Assembly: GCF_900109925.1 (NCBI RefSeq)
Contig: NZ_FOBW01000009.1
Span: 62,001 to 126,000 of the forward strand
Source: Mesobacillus persicus
GTDB lineage: Bacteria > Bacillota > Bacilli > Bacillales > Cytobacillaceae
Length of the DNA stretch: 64,000 bases
Reading direction: 5' to 3'
The translations under genes were made by a program, and so were the position numbers. Below the pieces are notes generated by a model. That model was not told the DNA's origin and did no database searches. It saw nothing but the letters and a program-made list of their open reading frames with translations. The first letter of the stretch is position 1; each line of letters starts with the position of its first letter. Positions 41,648 through 51,166 of the stretch are shown here, piece after piece.

Positions 41648-43627
41648 ATGGAAGAGGTAAGGTTTTTAAAGGCGGAGGATTTATTTGAATTAAAATCAGT
41701 AACGGACCCTCAAGTTTCACCTGAAGGAGAACGTTGTGTCTTTGTTCAAACGGAAATGAACGAGGAAAAGAATGAATACTTCTCCCATTTACATTATTTA
41801 GAGTTAAATGAGAACAAACAGGCGCATCAGTGGACCTTTGGTGACACTCGTAACCATTCACCCAGGTGGTCACCAGATGGAACGAAAATAGCCTTCGTTT
41901 CAAATCGAGAAGAGAAAGAACAAATCTATGTATTGGATACCTCAGGTGGAGAGGCCCGAAGAATTACTTCTTGTCCTAATGGTGCCAAACGACCTATTTG
42001 GTCCCCGGATAGTAAGTCTATTGCATTTTCAGTATCTCTTAAACCAAGTGAATCTATAATCGCTGATGATAAGGAAGAAAAAGAACCTGAGCCGATTGTT
42101 GTAGATAAGATGAAATATAAATCCGATAACCGTGGTTTTTGGGATGGAAGGTATGAACAGGTAGCTATTTTTGAACTTGAAACGAGTAAAGTGAGAATTG
42201 TTACATCAGGTGAAACAGATTATCGTTTGGAGAGTTGGTCCCCTGATGGAAAATGGCTAGTTATCTCAGGGAACCCTGTGGAGGAGCAGGACTTTTCTTT
42301 TATTAGCGACATATTACTCTTAAATATCGAGACTAGGGAAGTCCATAATATCACAAATCAAGAAGGTTATTTTAATGAGGCTATTTTTTCGCCAGATGGT
42401 AAATACCTTGGGTTTGTTGGGCATAAACGTGAATATCAAAATGCAACGCTTAGCAAACTATGGGTTTATCATTTGGAAACGAAGGCACTCACTTGTATGA
42501 CAGATGAGTTAGATATGATGGTTGGTGATGCTGTTGTTGGAGACTTTCAGCAGGGAGCACATGTTCCAGGGATTCTCTGGGGGGCAGATAGTGAGAGCTA
42601 TTATTTCCTGGCTTCGGAAAATGGAAATACGGTTCTATACTATGGAACTGTACATGGCGAGATCTATCCAGCTCTTCTCGACCAACAGCACATATATGGA
42701 ATGTCGCTTCACCCTCTAAGCCAACAGATTGTTGTTGCAATCAGTAGACCTACACTTCCCGGTGAATTATTTCTGTTAGAAGTAACTACTGGAAAACTAG
42801 TTCAACTCACAAGAACAAATGAATCATTATTGAAACAAGTACCTCTCTCTAAACCTGAAATGATCCAATTCCCATCAAGTGATGGATTATCTGTTAATGG
42901 ATGGTTGATGAAGCCGGCGGGATTTCAGGAGGATGAAAAATATCCCCTTATACTAGAAATTCATGGGGGACCGCATGCGATGTATGCAAACACATACTTA
43001 CATGAATTTCAGACTCTTGCAGCTAAAGGGTATGTTGTTTTGTATGTGAACCCAAGGGGAAGCCATGGATATGGACAGGAATTTGTCAATATGGTTCGAG
43101 GCGACTATGGTCAAGGAGACTACGAGGATATTATGGCTGCCGTCAACTTTGCCGTAACTACCTTTGATTTTATTGATGATGAAAAATTAGGAGTCACTGG
43201 AGGTAGCTACGGTGGTTTCATGACGAATTGGATTGTTGGCCATACAGATCGTTTTAAGGCAGCAGTTACACAGAGATCTATCTCAAACTGGGTTAGTTTT
43301 TATGGAGTTAGTGACATTGGTTACTACTTTACAGAGTGGCAAATAAAAGCGGATATGAATGATGTTAACACATTGTGGAAACATTCCCCGTTAGCCTATT
43401 CTAAGAATGTGACGACACCACTATTAATTCTACATAGCGAGAAGGATTATCGTTGTCCGATCGAACAAGCGGAGCAATTGTATATTACTCTTAAGCGCCA
43501 AGGAAAAGAAACAAGAATGATACGGTTTCCGGATTCAAATCATGAATTATCTAGAAGTGGAAAGCCAAAGTTTCGCATACAACGTCTAGAACACATAATG
43601 GCATGGTTTGAAGAGTATTTAAAATAG
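41648..43627 (+). CDS. S9-family prolyl oligopeptidase-like serine peptidase
   Basis: The 659-residue protein has an N-terminal beta-propeller of about 380 residues with repeated Trp-Ser-Pro-Asp-Gly strands (PRWSPDGTKIAFVS, IWSPDSKSIAF, SWSPDGKWL). A C-terminal alpha/beta hydrolase follows. The triad is Ser520 (GGSYGG), Asp600 and His632 (SNHELS). No signal peptide is seen, so it is cytoplasmic. It should cleave short peptides or acyl-peptides. AAGGATG precedes the ATG by a moderate spacer. Terminator follows. Confidence 0.92.
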   Translation: MEEVRFLKAEDLFELKSVTDPQVSPEGERCVFVQTEMNEEKNEYFSHLHYLELNENKQAHQWTFGDTRNHSPRWSPDGTKIAFVSNREEKEQIYVLDTSGGEARRITSCPNGAKRPIWSPDSKSIAFSVSLKPSESIIADDKEEKEPEPIVVDKMKYKSDNRGFWDGRYEQVAIFELETSKVRIVTSGETDYRLESWSPDGKWLVISGNPVEEQDFSFISDILLLNIETREVHNITNQEGYFNEAIFSPDGKYLGFVGHKREYQNATLSKLWVYHLETKALTCMTDELDMMVGDAVVGDFQQGAHVPGILWGADSESYYFLASENGNTVLYYGTVHGEIYPALLDQQHIYGMSLHPLSQQIVVAISRPTLPGELFLLEVTTGKLVQLTRTNESLLKQVPLSKPEMIQFPSSDGLSVNGWLMKPAGFQEDEKYPLILEIHGGPHAMYANTYLHEFQTLAAKGYVVLYVNPRGSHGYGQEFVNMVRGDYGQGDYEDIMAAVNFAVTTFDFIDDEKLGVTGGSYGGFMTNWIVGHTDRFKAAVTQRSISNWVSFYGVSDIGYYFTEWQIKADMNDVNTLWKHSPLAYSKNVTTPLLILHSEKDYRCPIEQAEQLYITLKRQGKETRMIRFPDSNHELSRSGKPKFRIQRLEHIMAWFEEYLK

Positions 43628-43644
43628 ATTAATTTAAACATTAA

Positions 43645-43676
43645 CCGCAAAGTAGGATTCTTTGCGGATTTTTTTA
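43645..43676 (+). terminator. Terminator after the S9 peptidase
   Basis: CCGCAAAG/CTTTGCGG stem then seven T. Confidence 0.85.
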
Positions 43677-43760
43677 TATGATTTGTAAAAAACTAAACAG
43701 ATATATAACGAAGAGATTATAGAAAGCAGGAATATTAATTAAAGAAGCGAATGATTTTGT

Positions 43761-43885
43761 AAGCTGTGTTTTTTCGCGTTTCTGTTATATAAGAATGTTC
43801 ATTGCATAGGAACTCCACGGAAAGAAGCGAGAAACTTGATGAAGAGAATCCACTGTTCACTTTCCTACGTAGAAAATAGCTTGCG
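43761..43885 (-). repeat. Dispersed 'AAGCTGTTTTCG' element, copy D
   Basis: On the minus strand it runs from GCAAGCTATTTTCTAC to GCGAAAAAACACAGCTT, so AAGCT..TTTT ends are inverted. The CTTATATAACAGAAACGCG interior resembles the right half of copy A (CTTATATAGAAAAGCGG). The rest of the 43677-43928 gap shows no gene. Confidence 0.45.
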
Positions 43886-43928
43886 AGTACAGTCGTTTTG
43901 TAAGATTAATTAATGTCAGGGGGATTTG

Positions 43929-44864
43929 ATGAGGTCTGATCGTCATATAAAAAAGAAGCATAGAAGGCGGCTCTGGTCCGTCGGTTTAATCATGTTATTC
44001 CTTCTGATTGGAGCATTATCACTTTATAGTTATTTTCAGTATCAGGCAGGGCTCAAAGATTCCCAAGAAGAGTCTGGACAGCCAAAGGTTGAGTATACTT
44101 TCAATGGGGACCGGGATAAGAATGGACACACGAATATTCTTCTTTTAGGGAGTGACGCAAGAGGGGAAGAAAATTCCCGAGCAGACACGATAATGATCGC
44201 TAGCTATAACCCAGGTAAAGGGACTTATAAGCTAGCCTCGATTATGAGAGACACGTATGTTAGTATCCCGGGTCATGGGGAAAATAAAATTAACACAGCT
44301 CTAGCATTTGGTGGGCCAGATCTACTCAGACAAACAATTAAAGAGAACTTTGATGTTGACCTTCAATATTATGGGATCGTTGACTTTCAAGGGTTTGTTC
44401 GATTAATTGATACTGCCTTTCCTCACGGGGTCGAAGTGGACGTTGAAAAAAGTATGTCCAAAAACATTGGGGTCAAACTAGAACCGGGTATTCAGAAACT
44501 AGATGGGGAGCATTTACTTGGTTATGTTAGGTTTCGGCAAGATGCGGTCGGGGACTTTGGAAGGGTTGAACGACAGCAAAAAGTAATGAAAGAGCTCGGG
44601 AAACAACTAGCCAGTGTCCAGACTTTGCCGAAGCTACCCAAATTGATAGGAGTGGTTACTCCTTTTGTCAATACGAATATGGATACAGGAGATATTTTAT
44701 ATATGGCAAGAGGATTTATTTCTGAAGAAGGTAGAAGTGTACAAACCCTTAGAATTCCAGTCGAAAACAGCTTTCAAAATCAACGAATTAGTGGGGTAGG
44801 TGCAGTACTTGCAATTGATGTAGAAACTAACAGACAAGCATTGAATGAATTTTTAGTAAAATAA
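43929..44864 (+). CDS. LytR-CpsA-Psr (LCP) family protein
   Basis: The 311-residue protein has a basic cytoplasmic N-terminus (KKKHRRRL), one transmembrane helix (about 18-38) and an extracytoplasmic LCP domain. Conserved motifs are LLGSDARGEENSRADTIMI, SIMRDTYVSIPG, KINTALAFGG and VRFRQDAVGDFGRVERQQ, the Arg and Asp residues that bind a pyrophosphate lipid. LCP enzymes transfer teichoic acids or other glycopolymers to peptidoglycan. GGGGGA six bases before ATG 43929 supports this start over TTG 43926. Confidence 0.9.
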   Translation: MRSDRHIKKKHRRRLWSVGLIMLFLLIGALSLYSYFQYQAGLKDSQEESGQPKVEYTFNGDRDKNGHTNILLLGSDARGEENSRADTIMIASYNPGKGTYKLASIMRDTYVSIPGHGENKINTALAFGGPDLLRQTIKENFDVDLQYYGIVDFQGFVRLIDTAFPHGVEVDVEKSMSKNIGVKLEPGIQKLDGEHLLGYVRFRQDAVGDFGRVERQQKVMKELGKQLASVQTLPKLPKLIGVVTPFVNTNMDTGDILYMARGFISEEGRSVQTLRIPVENSFQNQRISGVGAVLAIDVETNRQALNEFLVK

Positions 44865-44973
44865 GCTTGTTTGTTTTTCAATTAAAACCCCAAAGGTGTA
44901 AAATGGGGATAAAGATTAGTTGATAAGGTAACTCAAAAAACATGTTAGTTAGTCAGAGATAAAGGAGAATTAA

Positions 44974-45588
44974 ATGGAGTTTGAAATTATAAAGGAATGG
45001 TTCACATTAGATAAAATCATGGAGTTAATTGGCGAGTATCGTGCACTTGGACCGATTCCGGGTATACTCCTGCCAATGATTGAGGCTTTCCTTCCATTTC
45101 TGCCGCTAGTATTATTCGTCATGGCTAACGCAAATGCTTTCGGGCTTTGGCTGGGTTTCCTTTATTCTTGGATAGGAGCATGTGCTGGAGCTTTGCTTGT
45201 TTTTATCCTTATTCGGAAATATGGTCAAAAAAGAATATTACGCTTCTTGCAAAAGCATAAACAAGTAAGAAAAGGAATGAGTTGGGTCGAAAGGCATGGA
45301 TTTGGTCCACTTTTCTTATTACTGTGTTTTCCATTTACACCGTCAGCAATTGTCAATATTGTTGCTGGACTATCAAAAATTAGTTTTGCTCAATATATGC
45401 TAGCTGTAATGGCGGGGAAAATGGTGATGATCTTTATCATAAGCTTTGTTGGCCACGACATTCGTTCTCTTTTTACACAGCCGTTAAGGACTGCCATTGT
45501 TTTAGTGGTTATTTTTATTCTCTGGTATGTCGGTAAGATTATTGAAGTAAGAATGAATATGAGCACAAAAAACGAACATACTGGATAA
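44974..45588 (+). CDS. yhjE: YhjE-like, DedA/VTT-domain membrane protein
   Basis: The 204-residue protein has about five hydrophobic segments and the VTT (SNARE-associated/DedA-type) pattern: LPLVLFVMANANAFGLWLGFLYSWIGACAGALLVF followed by HGFGPLFLLLCFPFTPSAIVNIVAGL. DedA-type proteins help recycle or flip lipid carriers. AAAGGAG precedes ATG. The signal-peptidase gene follows after 63 bases, as in B. subtilis yhjE-sipV. Confidence 0.85.
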   Translation: MEFEIIKEWFTLDKIMELIGEYRALGPIPGILLPMIEAFLPFLPLVLFVMANANAFGLWLGFLYSWIGACAGALLVFILIRKYGQKRILRFLQKHKQVRKGMSWVERHGFGPLFLLLCFPFTPSAIVNIVAGLSKISFAQYMLAVMAGKMVMIFIISFVGHDIRSLFTQPLRTAIVLVVIFILWYVGKIIEVRMNMSTKNEHTG

Positions 45589-45651
45589 CAATGACATGTC
45601 GGGCATGTCTCCTGAACGGAAAAGCTCTGGGGAAAGTGGTGGGAGATTCTA

Positions 45652-46206
45652 ATGAAAGTGGAATGGAAAAATGAGGGGTTTGAATGGATTAAGGCAATAG
45701 CCATCGGAATTATTATCTTTGTTTTTGTCCGTACGTTCTTTTTTTCGAATTATGTAGTCGAAGGGGAATCGATGCTTCCAACTCTCGAAGAGGGAAATAA
45801 ACTGGTTGTAAATAAAGTAGGTTTTGAGGCAACCGATTTACAGCGGTTTGATGTCATTGTCTTTCATGCAAATGAAAAAGAAGATTACGTGAAAAGAATT
45901 ATTGGACTCCCTGGAGACGAAATCGATTACCGCGATGATGAACTTTATATTAATGGAAAGAAAATAGTGGAGCCCTTTTTAGAGAAATATCGGGCAAAAG
46001 TGTTTGGGGGAGCATTAACAGGTGACTTTACCCTTGAGGAAATAACAGGGAAGGGACAAATCCCTGAAGGCCAATTATTTGTATTGGGTGACAACCGTCG
46101 AGGAAGCTGGGATAGCCGACATTTTGGTCTGATTTCCATTGAACAAGTAGTTGGAAAAGTGAATTTACGCTACTGGCCTTTAGACGAAATGGAAGTTACA
46201 TTTTAA
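45652..46206 (+). CDS. sipV: Type I signal peptidase (SipV-like)
   Basis: The 184-residue protein has one N-terminal membrane anchor (about 13-32). The catalytic Ser40 lies in VEGESMLPT and Lys81 in YVKRIIGLPGD. The box GQLFVLGDNRRGSWDSRHFG follows, so both dyad residues are intact. It cleaves signal peptides from exported proteins. The name follows position after yhjE; it could be another Sip paralogue. A strong terminator follows. Confidence 0.88.
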   Translation: MKVEWKNEGFEWIKAIAIGIIIFVFVRTFFFSNYVVEGESMLPTLEEGNKLVVNKVGFEATDLQRFDVIVFHANEKEDYVKRIIGLPGDEIDYRDDELYINGKKIVEPFLEKYRAKVFGGALTGDFTLEEITGKGQIPEGQLFVLGDNRRGSWDSRHFGLISIEQVVGKVNLRYWPLDEMEVTF

Positions 46207-46228
46207 ACTAAAAATTATTAGACCAATA

Positions 46229-46268
46229 AGTGGGAAGCGGCTATAGAAGCTGTTTCCCACTTTTTTTA
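46229..46268 (+). terminator. Terminator after the signal peptidase gene
   Basis: AGTGGGAA pairs with TTCCCACT, with an inner GC-rich arm, followed by seven T. Confidence 0.85.
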
Positions 46269-46273
46269 ACACT

Positions 46274-46405
46274 GTTGAAGTGTTAACAGCCTCTCTATCT
46301 CTTCCCGTCCGACCAAACTTCCACTCACCCTGGGCACATAGAGCCTCGCTATCCTCCCGACTAGCTGTTCTCTGAGCGTCTGTCTAGAGCAGAAATCAAC
46401 AGCCT
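46274..46405 (-). repeat. Intergenic repeat element abutting the MFS gene, includes copy 2 of the 39-bp motif
   Basis: On the minus strand this runs from GGCTGTTGATTTCTGCTC to GAGGCTGTTAACACT. The 39-base core at 46345-46307 matches 424-462. The TGT TGA at its first bases forms the last codon and stop of the MFS gene, so the element's boundary coincides with the gene end. The start resembles TGTTGATTTC ends of Bacillus repeats as I recall them. Confidence 0.55.
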
Positions 46406-47544
46406 TGTTTAACAGAGCCCTTTTTTAGTTGATAACATAATCCAATATTAATGATGAAAAGCGAGGCTAGTAATATCAGCATCTCGAAAAAGGAAAAGAC
46501 TGTTGCAACTGATGGGGCAAGGCTCGCGCCTGTTAAAAGGATAAACGAATAAAGAGAAAGCGCTTTTGACCGTTTTTGTCCACTGTATGAACCAACCAGA
46601 GTAATAACTGTTGGAATAACGATTGAAATCGATGCTATGAATAGAGTAGAAAAAGTAATCAGTCCTACTGTCGAGTAAAACACAACCATTGATAACAGTC
46701 CAAATACGCCTAACAGTAAGCCTGCTGATAATATTTTTATTTCACCCATCAGGTCGATAAGTTTTCCGGTGAATAGTGACACGGTAGCCCCGATTAATCC
46801 AGCTGATCGGATTTTAAATAAATCCCCGTCCGTACCAGAAAAAAATCTGCCGAGAGTGTCATAAAACGCAATTACTGAGAATAACAAGGTGAATGCAATT
46901 AAGTAGCATGTAACTAATCTTGAATCTTTAAGCAGAATGAGGAAGGAGATCCAAATCGGCTCTCGGTCAGTTTTTTGAGCAGGTGAATCCGCGAGAAGAA
47001 AAAAGGCTACACCAAATAAGAGTAAATAGCATATTGAAAAAAAGATAAATACGCTGTTCCAAGAAACTAGATGTGAAAGAATGGAACTTATTAACTGACC
47101 AAAGATACCCGCGATTAAAAATCCCGTATTAATTAGGACAACTAATAGTGTTCGTTGTTTAGTTGGAAACAATTCAAAGGAATAAGAAAATACGACCGAA
47201 GCGAAAGAGGCAAGTGTAAATCCTTGGATTGAGCGAGTAAGCCATAGGCTGAAAGTGTCCGTTGCAAATCCGACGGCTAAAGTTGTGAAGGAGGATGCTA
47301 GTAGACCAAAGACAAGTATCTTCTTCCGTCCGGTGTAATCGGAAATTGGCCCAAAGGAAAGAAGGCCAACTGCATAGAATAGTGTAAATAAGCTACCAGC
47401 TATGACAACATCAGCTGATGATATCCCAAGCCCTTTAGCAACCACATCATAAATAGGAATTAACGTATAAATATTACTGGCTACAAGAATTGATATCACA
47501 GTAAGTAGGGTAGCGACAGTCCTAATCAGTAAGAATGAGTTCAT
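46396..47544 (-). CDS. Major facilitator superfamily transporter
   Basis: The 382-residue protein has about twelve membrane helices and the MFS loop motif GPISDYTGRKKILVFG (after helix 2), a hallmark of DHA1-type drug/metabolite exporters. AGGTGATTTC precedes ATG. The last codons GGC TGT TGA lie in a repeat element, so the C-terminal residues may not be ancestral. Position beside addB fits yhjO of B. subtilis, but the orthology is not certain. Substrate unknown. Confidence 0.85.
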   Translation of the reverse strand: MNSFLLIRTVATLLTVISILVASNIYTLIPIYDVVAKGLGISSADVVIAGSLFTLFYAVGLLSFGPISDYTGRKKILVFGLLASSFTTLAVGFATDTFSLWLTRSIQGFTLASFASVVFSYSFELFPTKQRTLLVVLINTGFLIAGIFGQLISSILSHLVSWNSVFIFFSICYLLLFGVAFFLLADSPAQKTDREPIWISFLILLKDSRLVTCYLIAFTLLFSVIAFYDTLGRFFSGTDGDLFKIRSAGLIGATVSLFTGKLIDLMGEIKILSAGLLLGVFGLLSMVVFYSTVGLITFSTLFIASISIVIPTVITLVGSYSGQKRSKALSLYSFILLTGASLAPSVATVFSFFEMLILLASLFIINIGLCYQLKKGSVKQGC

Positions 47545-47680
47545 GAAATCACCTAAAACACTTTATGCACTTACATGAAGTTTTGAAAGTTGTATTGCCA
47601 ATAATTATTCAGCAATAAATAGAAGTCATTATGTTATCATCAAATAAAGATAACTTAGGTTTTTGATGGGGGGAGTATCG

Positions 47681-50600
47681 ATGTCTGTTCGTTTAGTACT
47701 AGGACGGTCGGGAAGCGGCAAAACAGAACTCTGCATGAGCGAAATAAGGAATAGACTGATGGATGACCCTGATGGAAATCCAATTCTATATTTAGTTCCT
47801 GAGCAAATGTCATTTTTATCGGAATATCGTCTTTCTACGACACCGGGCTTAGGGGGAATGATAAGGGCCCAGGTATATAGCTTTCCTCGCCTTGCATGGA
47901 GAGTACTCCAAGAAACCGGAGGGTTTACCCGCTACCACCTTACTAGTGTTGGAATTAGCATGATGATTCGGAAAATCATTGAAGACAAGAAAGATCAGTT
48001 GAAAATCTTTCGGCGAACAGCCGATAAAAACGGTTTCGTTCAACAGTTGGAACAAATGCTGATTGAATTTAAAAGATATATGGTAAAACCAGAGGATTTA
48101 GCCTTGAAGCAAGAAGAGGCAATGGGGGAGAAGGCTCTTCAAGAAAAACTTCATGATCTTGAAATTGTGTATCAACAGTTTGAAGATGAGTTATTTGGTA
48201 AATATATTGATTCTGAAGATTATTTCCGGTTGCTTGCCGAGAAAATTGCGCTATCAAATGATTTGAAAAATGCAGAGGTTTATATTGATGGATTTTATTC
48301 CTTTACGCCTCTTGAATTGTTAATCATTGAGCAACTGATGAAAACTTGCAAACGAGTTACCATTAGCTTGCCATTAAACCAATCTTATAAACATACAGTT
48401 CCAGATGAACTCGACTTATTTAGGCTTACAGGAGAAACAAGTCGCAGCCTTTATGAAATCATTCAGAATTCAGGAATTGAACTCGAAGAGGAAATCATCC
48501 TTACTGACCAGCACCGCTGGACAAATGACTCGTTAAAGCATCTAGAAGCTGAATTTGACTCTAGACCAACTAAGAAGTTCTTGGGAACTACTGAGATCCA
48601 TATTGCCGAAGCAGCGAACCGTAGGGCTGAAGTTGAGGGAGTGGCTAGGGAAATTCGTAGCCTCGCTAGGGACAAGGGGTTGAGGTACCGGGATATTGCT
48701 GTTTTAATGCGAAACGAAAATGATTACCGGGATATTTTAGAGACGGTGTTTACAGATTATAGGATCCCGTTCTTTATAGATCAGAAAAGGACAATGCTTA
48801 ATCATCCACTGATTGAATTCATTCGTTCTAGCCTTGAAACGGTTCTAGGTAACTGGCGTTATGAACCAATTTTTAGAGCAATAAAAACAGACTTGTTATT
48901 TCCAACGGGAGTGAATCTAAACAAGGCTCGAGAACAAATGGATTTACTGGAAAACTATGTGCTGGCCTATGGAATCCAGGGGGATAAATGGACAAGAAAA
49001 GACCGTTGGAGTTACCGTCGGATTCGAGGTTTGGAATTTTCATCAGCGGTTCAGACTGATGCAGAAAAAGAAACAGAGCAACTTTTAAATGATTTAAAGG
49101 TGATGGTAGTTACTCCACTTCAGCGGTTAGCGAGACGCTTAAAAAGGGCCGATAGTGGTAGAAAGCTATGTGAAGCAGTCTATTTATATATTGAAGAGCT
49201 TAATATTCCGACGAAATTAGAGGAATGGCGCCTTGATGCGGAAGGAAAAGGGCGCCTTGTTGAGGCGAGGGAACATGATCAGGCTTGGAATGCTGTGATT
49301 GACCTATTTGATCAATTCGTTGAAATCCTTGGAGAACAAGAAGTGACTCCCAAGCAATTTATCGCGATTCTTGATTCTGGCTTTGAGTCGTTACAATTTT
49401 CCTTGATTCCACCTGCAATTGATCAAGTGGTCGTTGCTAATCTCGAAAAATCGCGGCTTGCAGATATAAAGGCAACATTTGTTATTGGTGCAAACGAAGG
49501 AGTCTTTCCTGCGAAATTGACCGATGAGGGGATTTTTGGAGACGACGACCGGGATGCACTATTACAGGAGGGAATGAAACTTGCTCCACCAAGTAGACAG
49601 CGCCTTTTGGATGAGAATTTCTTTGCGTATAAGGCGTTTACAACTCCCTCAGAGTTACTTTATGTAAGCTACCCGATTGCCAATGAAGAAGGGAAAGCAC
49701 TGATTGCATCGACCTATATAAAACGATTAACCGATCTTTTCCCTTATCATCTTAAACATAACTTTTCAGCTGATCCATCTGAACTAACCGAAATGGAGCA
49801 GTTATCGTTCGCTTCAGGGGAATACACAGCCCTTAGTTATTTAACAGGACAACTACAGTTAAAACAAAGAAATTACCCTGTCTATGATTTTTGGTGGGAT
49901 GTTTATGATTATTACATGGAAAGCCCACAATGGCGGGGAATTGCTCGAAAGGTCCTATCTAGCCTCTTTTATGAAAACCGAACTAAGCAGCTGTCTGAAG
50001 ATATTAGTAAGGAACTGTACGGCGAGGAGATCGAGGCAAGTGTTTCTAGGATGGAGCTCTTTAATAGCTGTGCCTTTTCCCATTTTGTGCAACATGGTTT
50101 AAAGCTTCGTGACCGACAAGTTTTCCGTCTTGAGGCCCCAGACATTGGTGACTTATTTCATGCTGCATTAAAGCATATTGCCGAAACAATTATGAAGGAA
50201 AACATCTCATGGGCAAGTCTTACTCATGCTCAAACTCAACAACTAGCTAAGGAAGCTGTAGATATGCTTGCACCTAGGTTGCAGAACGAGATTCTGCTCA
50301 GCTCCAACAGGCATCAGTATATAAAGCAAAAGCTGCAGTATATCATCAGTAGAGCTTCATTGATTATGAGTGAACATGCAAAGGTTAGCGGGTTTGCTCC
50401 AATTGGACTCGAATTAGGTTTTGGCAAAAAAGGGACACTCCCGCCGCTTGGTTTTACGCTAAAGAACGGAACTAAGATGGAACTGATGGGGAGAATTGAT
50501 AGGGTTGACAAAGCCGAGGATTCTAGTGGCTTATACCTAAGGGTGCTTGATTACAAATCGAGTGAAAAGGACCTTAATCTAACAGAAGTGTATTACGGTC

Positions 50601-51166
50601 TAGCCCTGCAAATGCTTACGTATTTAGATATCATCATTACCCACTCGCAGCAACTTGTTGGAAAGCAAGCAAATCCTGCGGGGGTATTGTATTTTCATGT
50701 TCACAATCCAATGATTAATGCTTCAAAAGTACTTTCACTTGAGGAAATAGAAGAAGAGATTATGAAGCAATTTAAAATGAACGGCTTATTGTTATCAGAT
50801 GAAAATGTTATTCAATTAATGGATCAGTCAATCGAGGGCGGAGTCAATTCGCAAATTATCTCCGCGGGTCTTAAAAAGGATGGAAGTTTAACAAAGGCAT
50901 CCAAAGTAGCTAGCCAGGAAGACTTTGAAAATCTTAGACAGTTTATCCGTAATAAGTATATTGAAACAGGCAATGACATCACCAGTGGTGTTGTTGATAT
51001 TGATCCATTTAAGTTAAAGGACCGATTGCCGTGTACATTTTGTTCCTTTAAATCAGTCTGCCAGTTTGATCGTTCGTTAGATTCAAATGAATTTAGAAAG
51101 CTAGTTCCGAAAACCAAAGAAGATATCTTAGAGGTCATAAAAAGGGAGGGGATGAATCTTGGCTAA
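47681..51166 (+). CDS. addB: AddB, ATP-dependent helicase/nuclease subunit B
   Basis: AddB with AddA forms the Chi-regulated enzyme that resects double-strand breaks. The 1161-residue protein has Walker A GRSGSGKT (8-15), an inactive-helicase-like fold and a C-terminal nuclease domain with LRVLDYKSSEKD. Four Cys for an iron-sulfur cluster are visible: one in MELFNSCAFSH and three in CTFCSFKSVC. ATG 47681 follows GGGGGGAG; an in-frame TTG and ATG at 47663-47668 precede the ribosome site. It overlaps addA by eight bases. Confidence 0.96.
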   Translation: MSVRLVLGRSGSGKTELCMSEIRNRLMDDPDGNPILYLVPEQMSFLSEYRLSTTPGLGGMIRAQVYSFPRLAWRVLQETGGFTRYHLTSVGISMMIRKIIEDKKDQLKIFRRTADKNGFVQQLEQMLIEFKRYMVKPEDLALKQEEAMGEKALQEKLHDLEIVYQQFEDELFGKYIDSEDYFRLLAEKIALSNDLKNAEVYIDGFYSFTPLELLIIEQLMKTCKRVTISLPLNQSYKHTVPDELDLFRLTGETSRSLYEIIQNSGIELEEEIILTDQHRWTNDSLKHLEAEFDSRPTKKFLGTTEIHIAEAANRRAEVEGVAREIRSLARDKGLRYRDIAVLMRNENDYRDILETVFTDYRIPFFIDQKRTMLNHPLIEFIRSSLETVLGNWRYEPIFRAIKTDLLFPTGVNLNKAREQMDLLENYVLAYGIQGDKWTRKDRWSYRRIRGLEFSSAVQTDAEKETEQLLNDLKVMVVTPLQRLARRLKRADSGRKLCEAVYLYIEELNIPTKLEEWRLDAEGKGRLVEAREHDQAWNAVIDLFDQFVEILGEQEVTPKQFIAILDSGFESLQFSLIPPAIDQVVVANLEKSRLADIKATFVIGANEGVFPAKLTDEGIFGDDDRDALLQEGMKLAPPSRQRLLDENFFAYKAFTTPSELLYVSYPIANEEGKALIASTYIKRLTDLFPYHLKHNFSADPSELTEMEQLSFASGEYTALSYLTGQLQLKQRNYPVYDFWWDVYDYYMESPQWRGIARKVLSSLFYENRTKQLSEDISKELYGEEIEASVSRMELFNSCAFSHFVQHGLKLRDRQVFRLEAPDIGDLFHAALKHIAETIMKENISWASLTHAQTQQLAKEAVDMLAPRLQNEILLSSNRHQYIKQKLQYIISRASLIMSEHAKVSGFAPIGLELGFGKKGTLPPLGFTLKNGTKMELMGRIDRVDKAEDSSGLYLRVLDYKSSEKDLNLTEVYYGLALQMLTYLDIIITHSQQLVGKQANPAGVLYFHVHNPMINASKVLSLEEIEEEIMKQFKMNGLLLSDENVIQLMDQSIEGGVNSQIISAGLKKDGSLTKASKVASQEDFENLRQFIRNKYIETGNDITSGVVDIDPFKLKDRLPCTFCSFKSVCQFDRSLDSNEFRKLVPKTKEDILEVIKREGMNLG

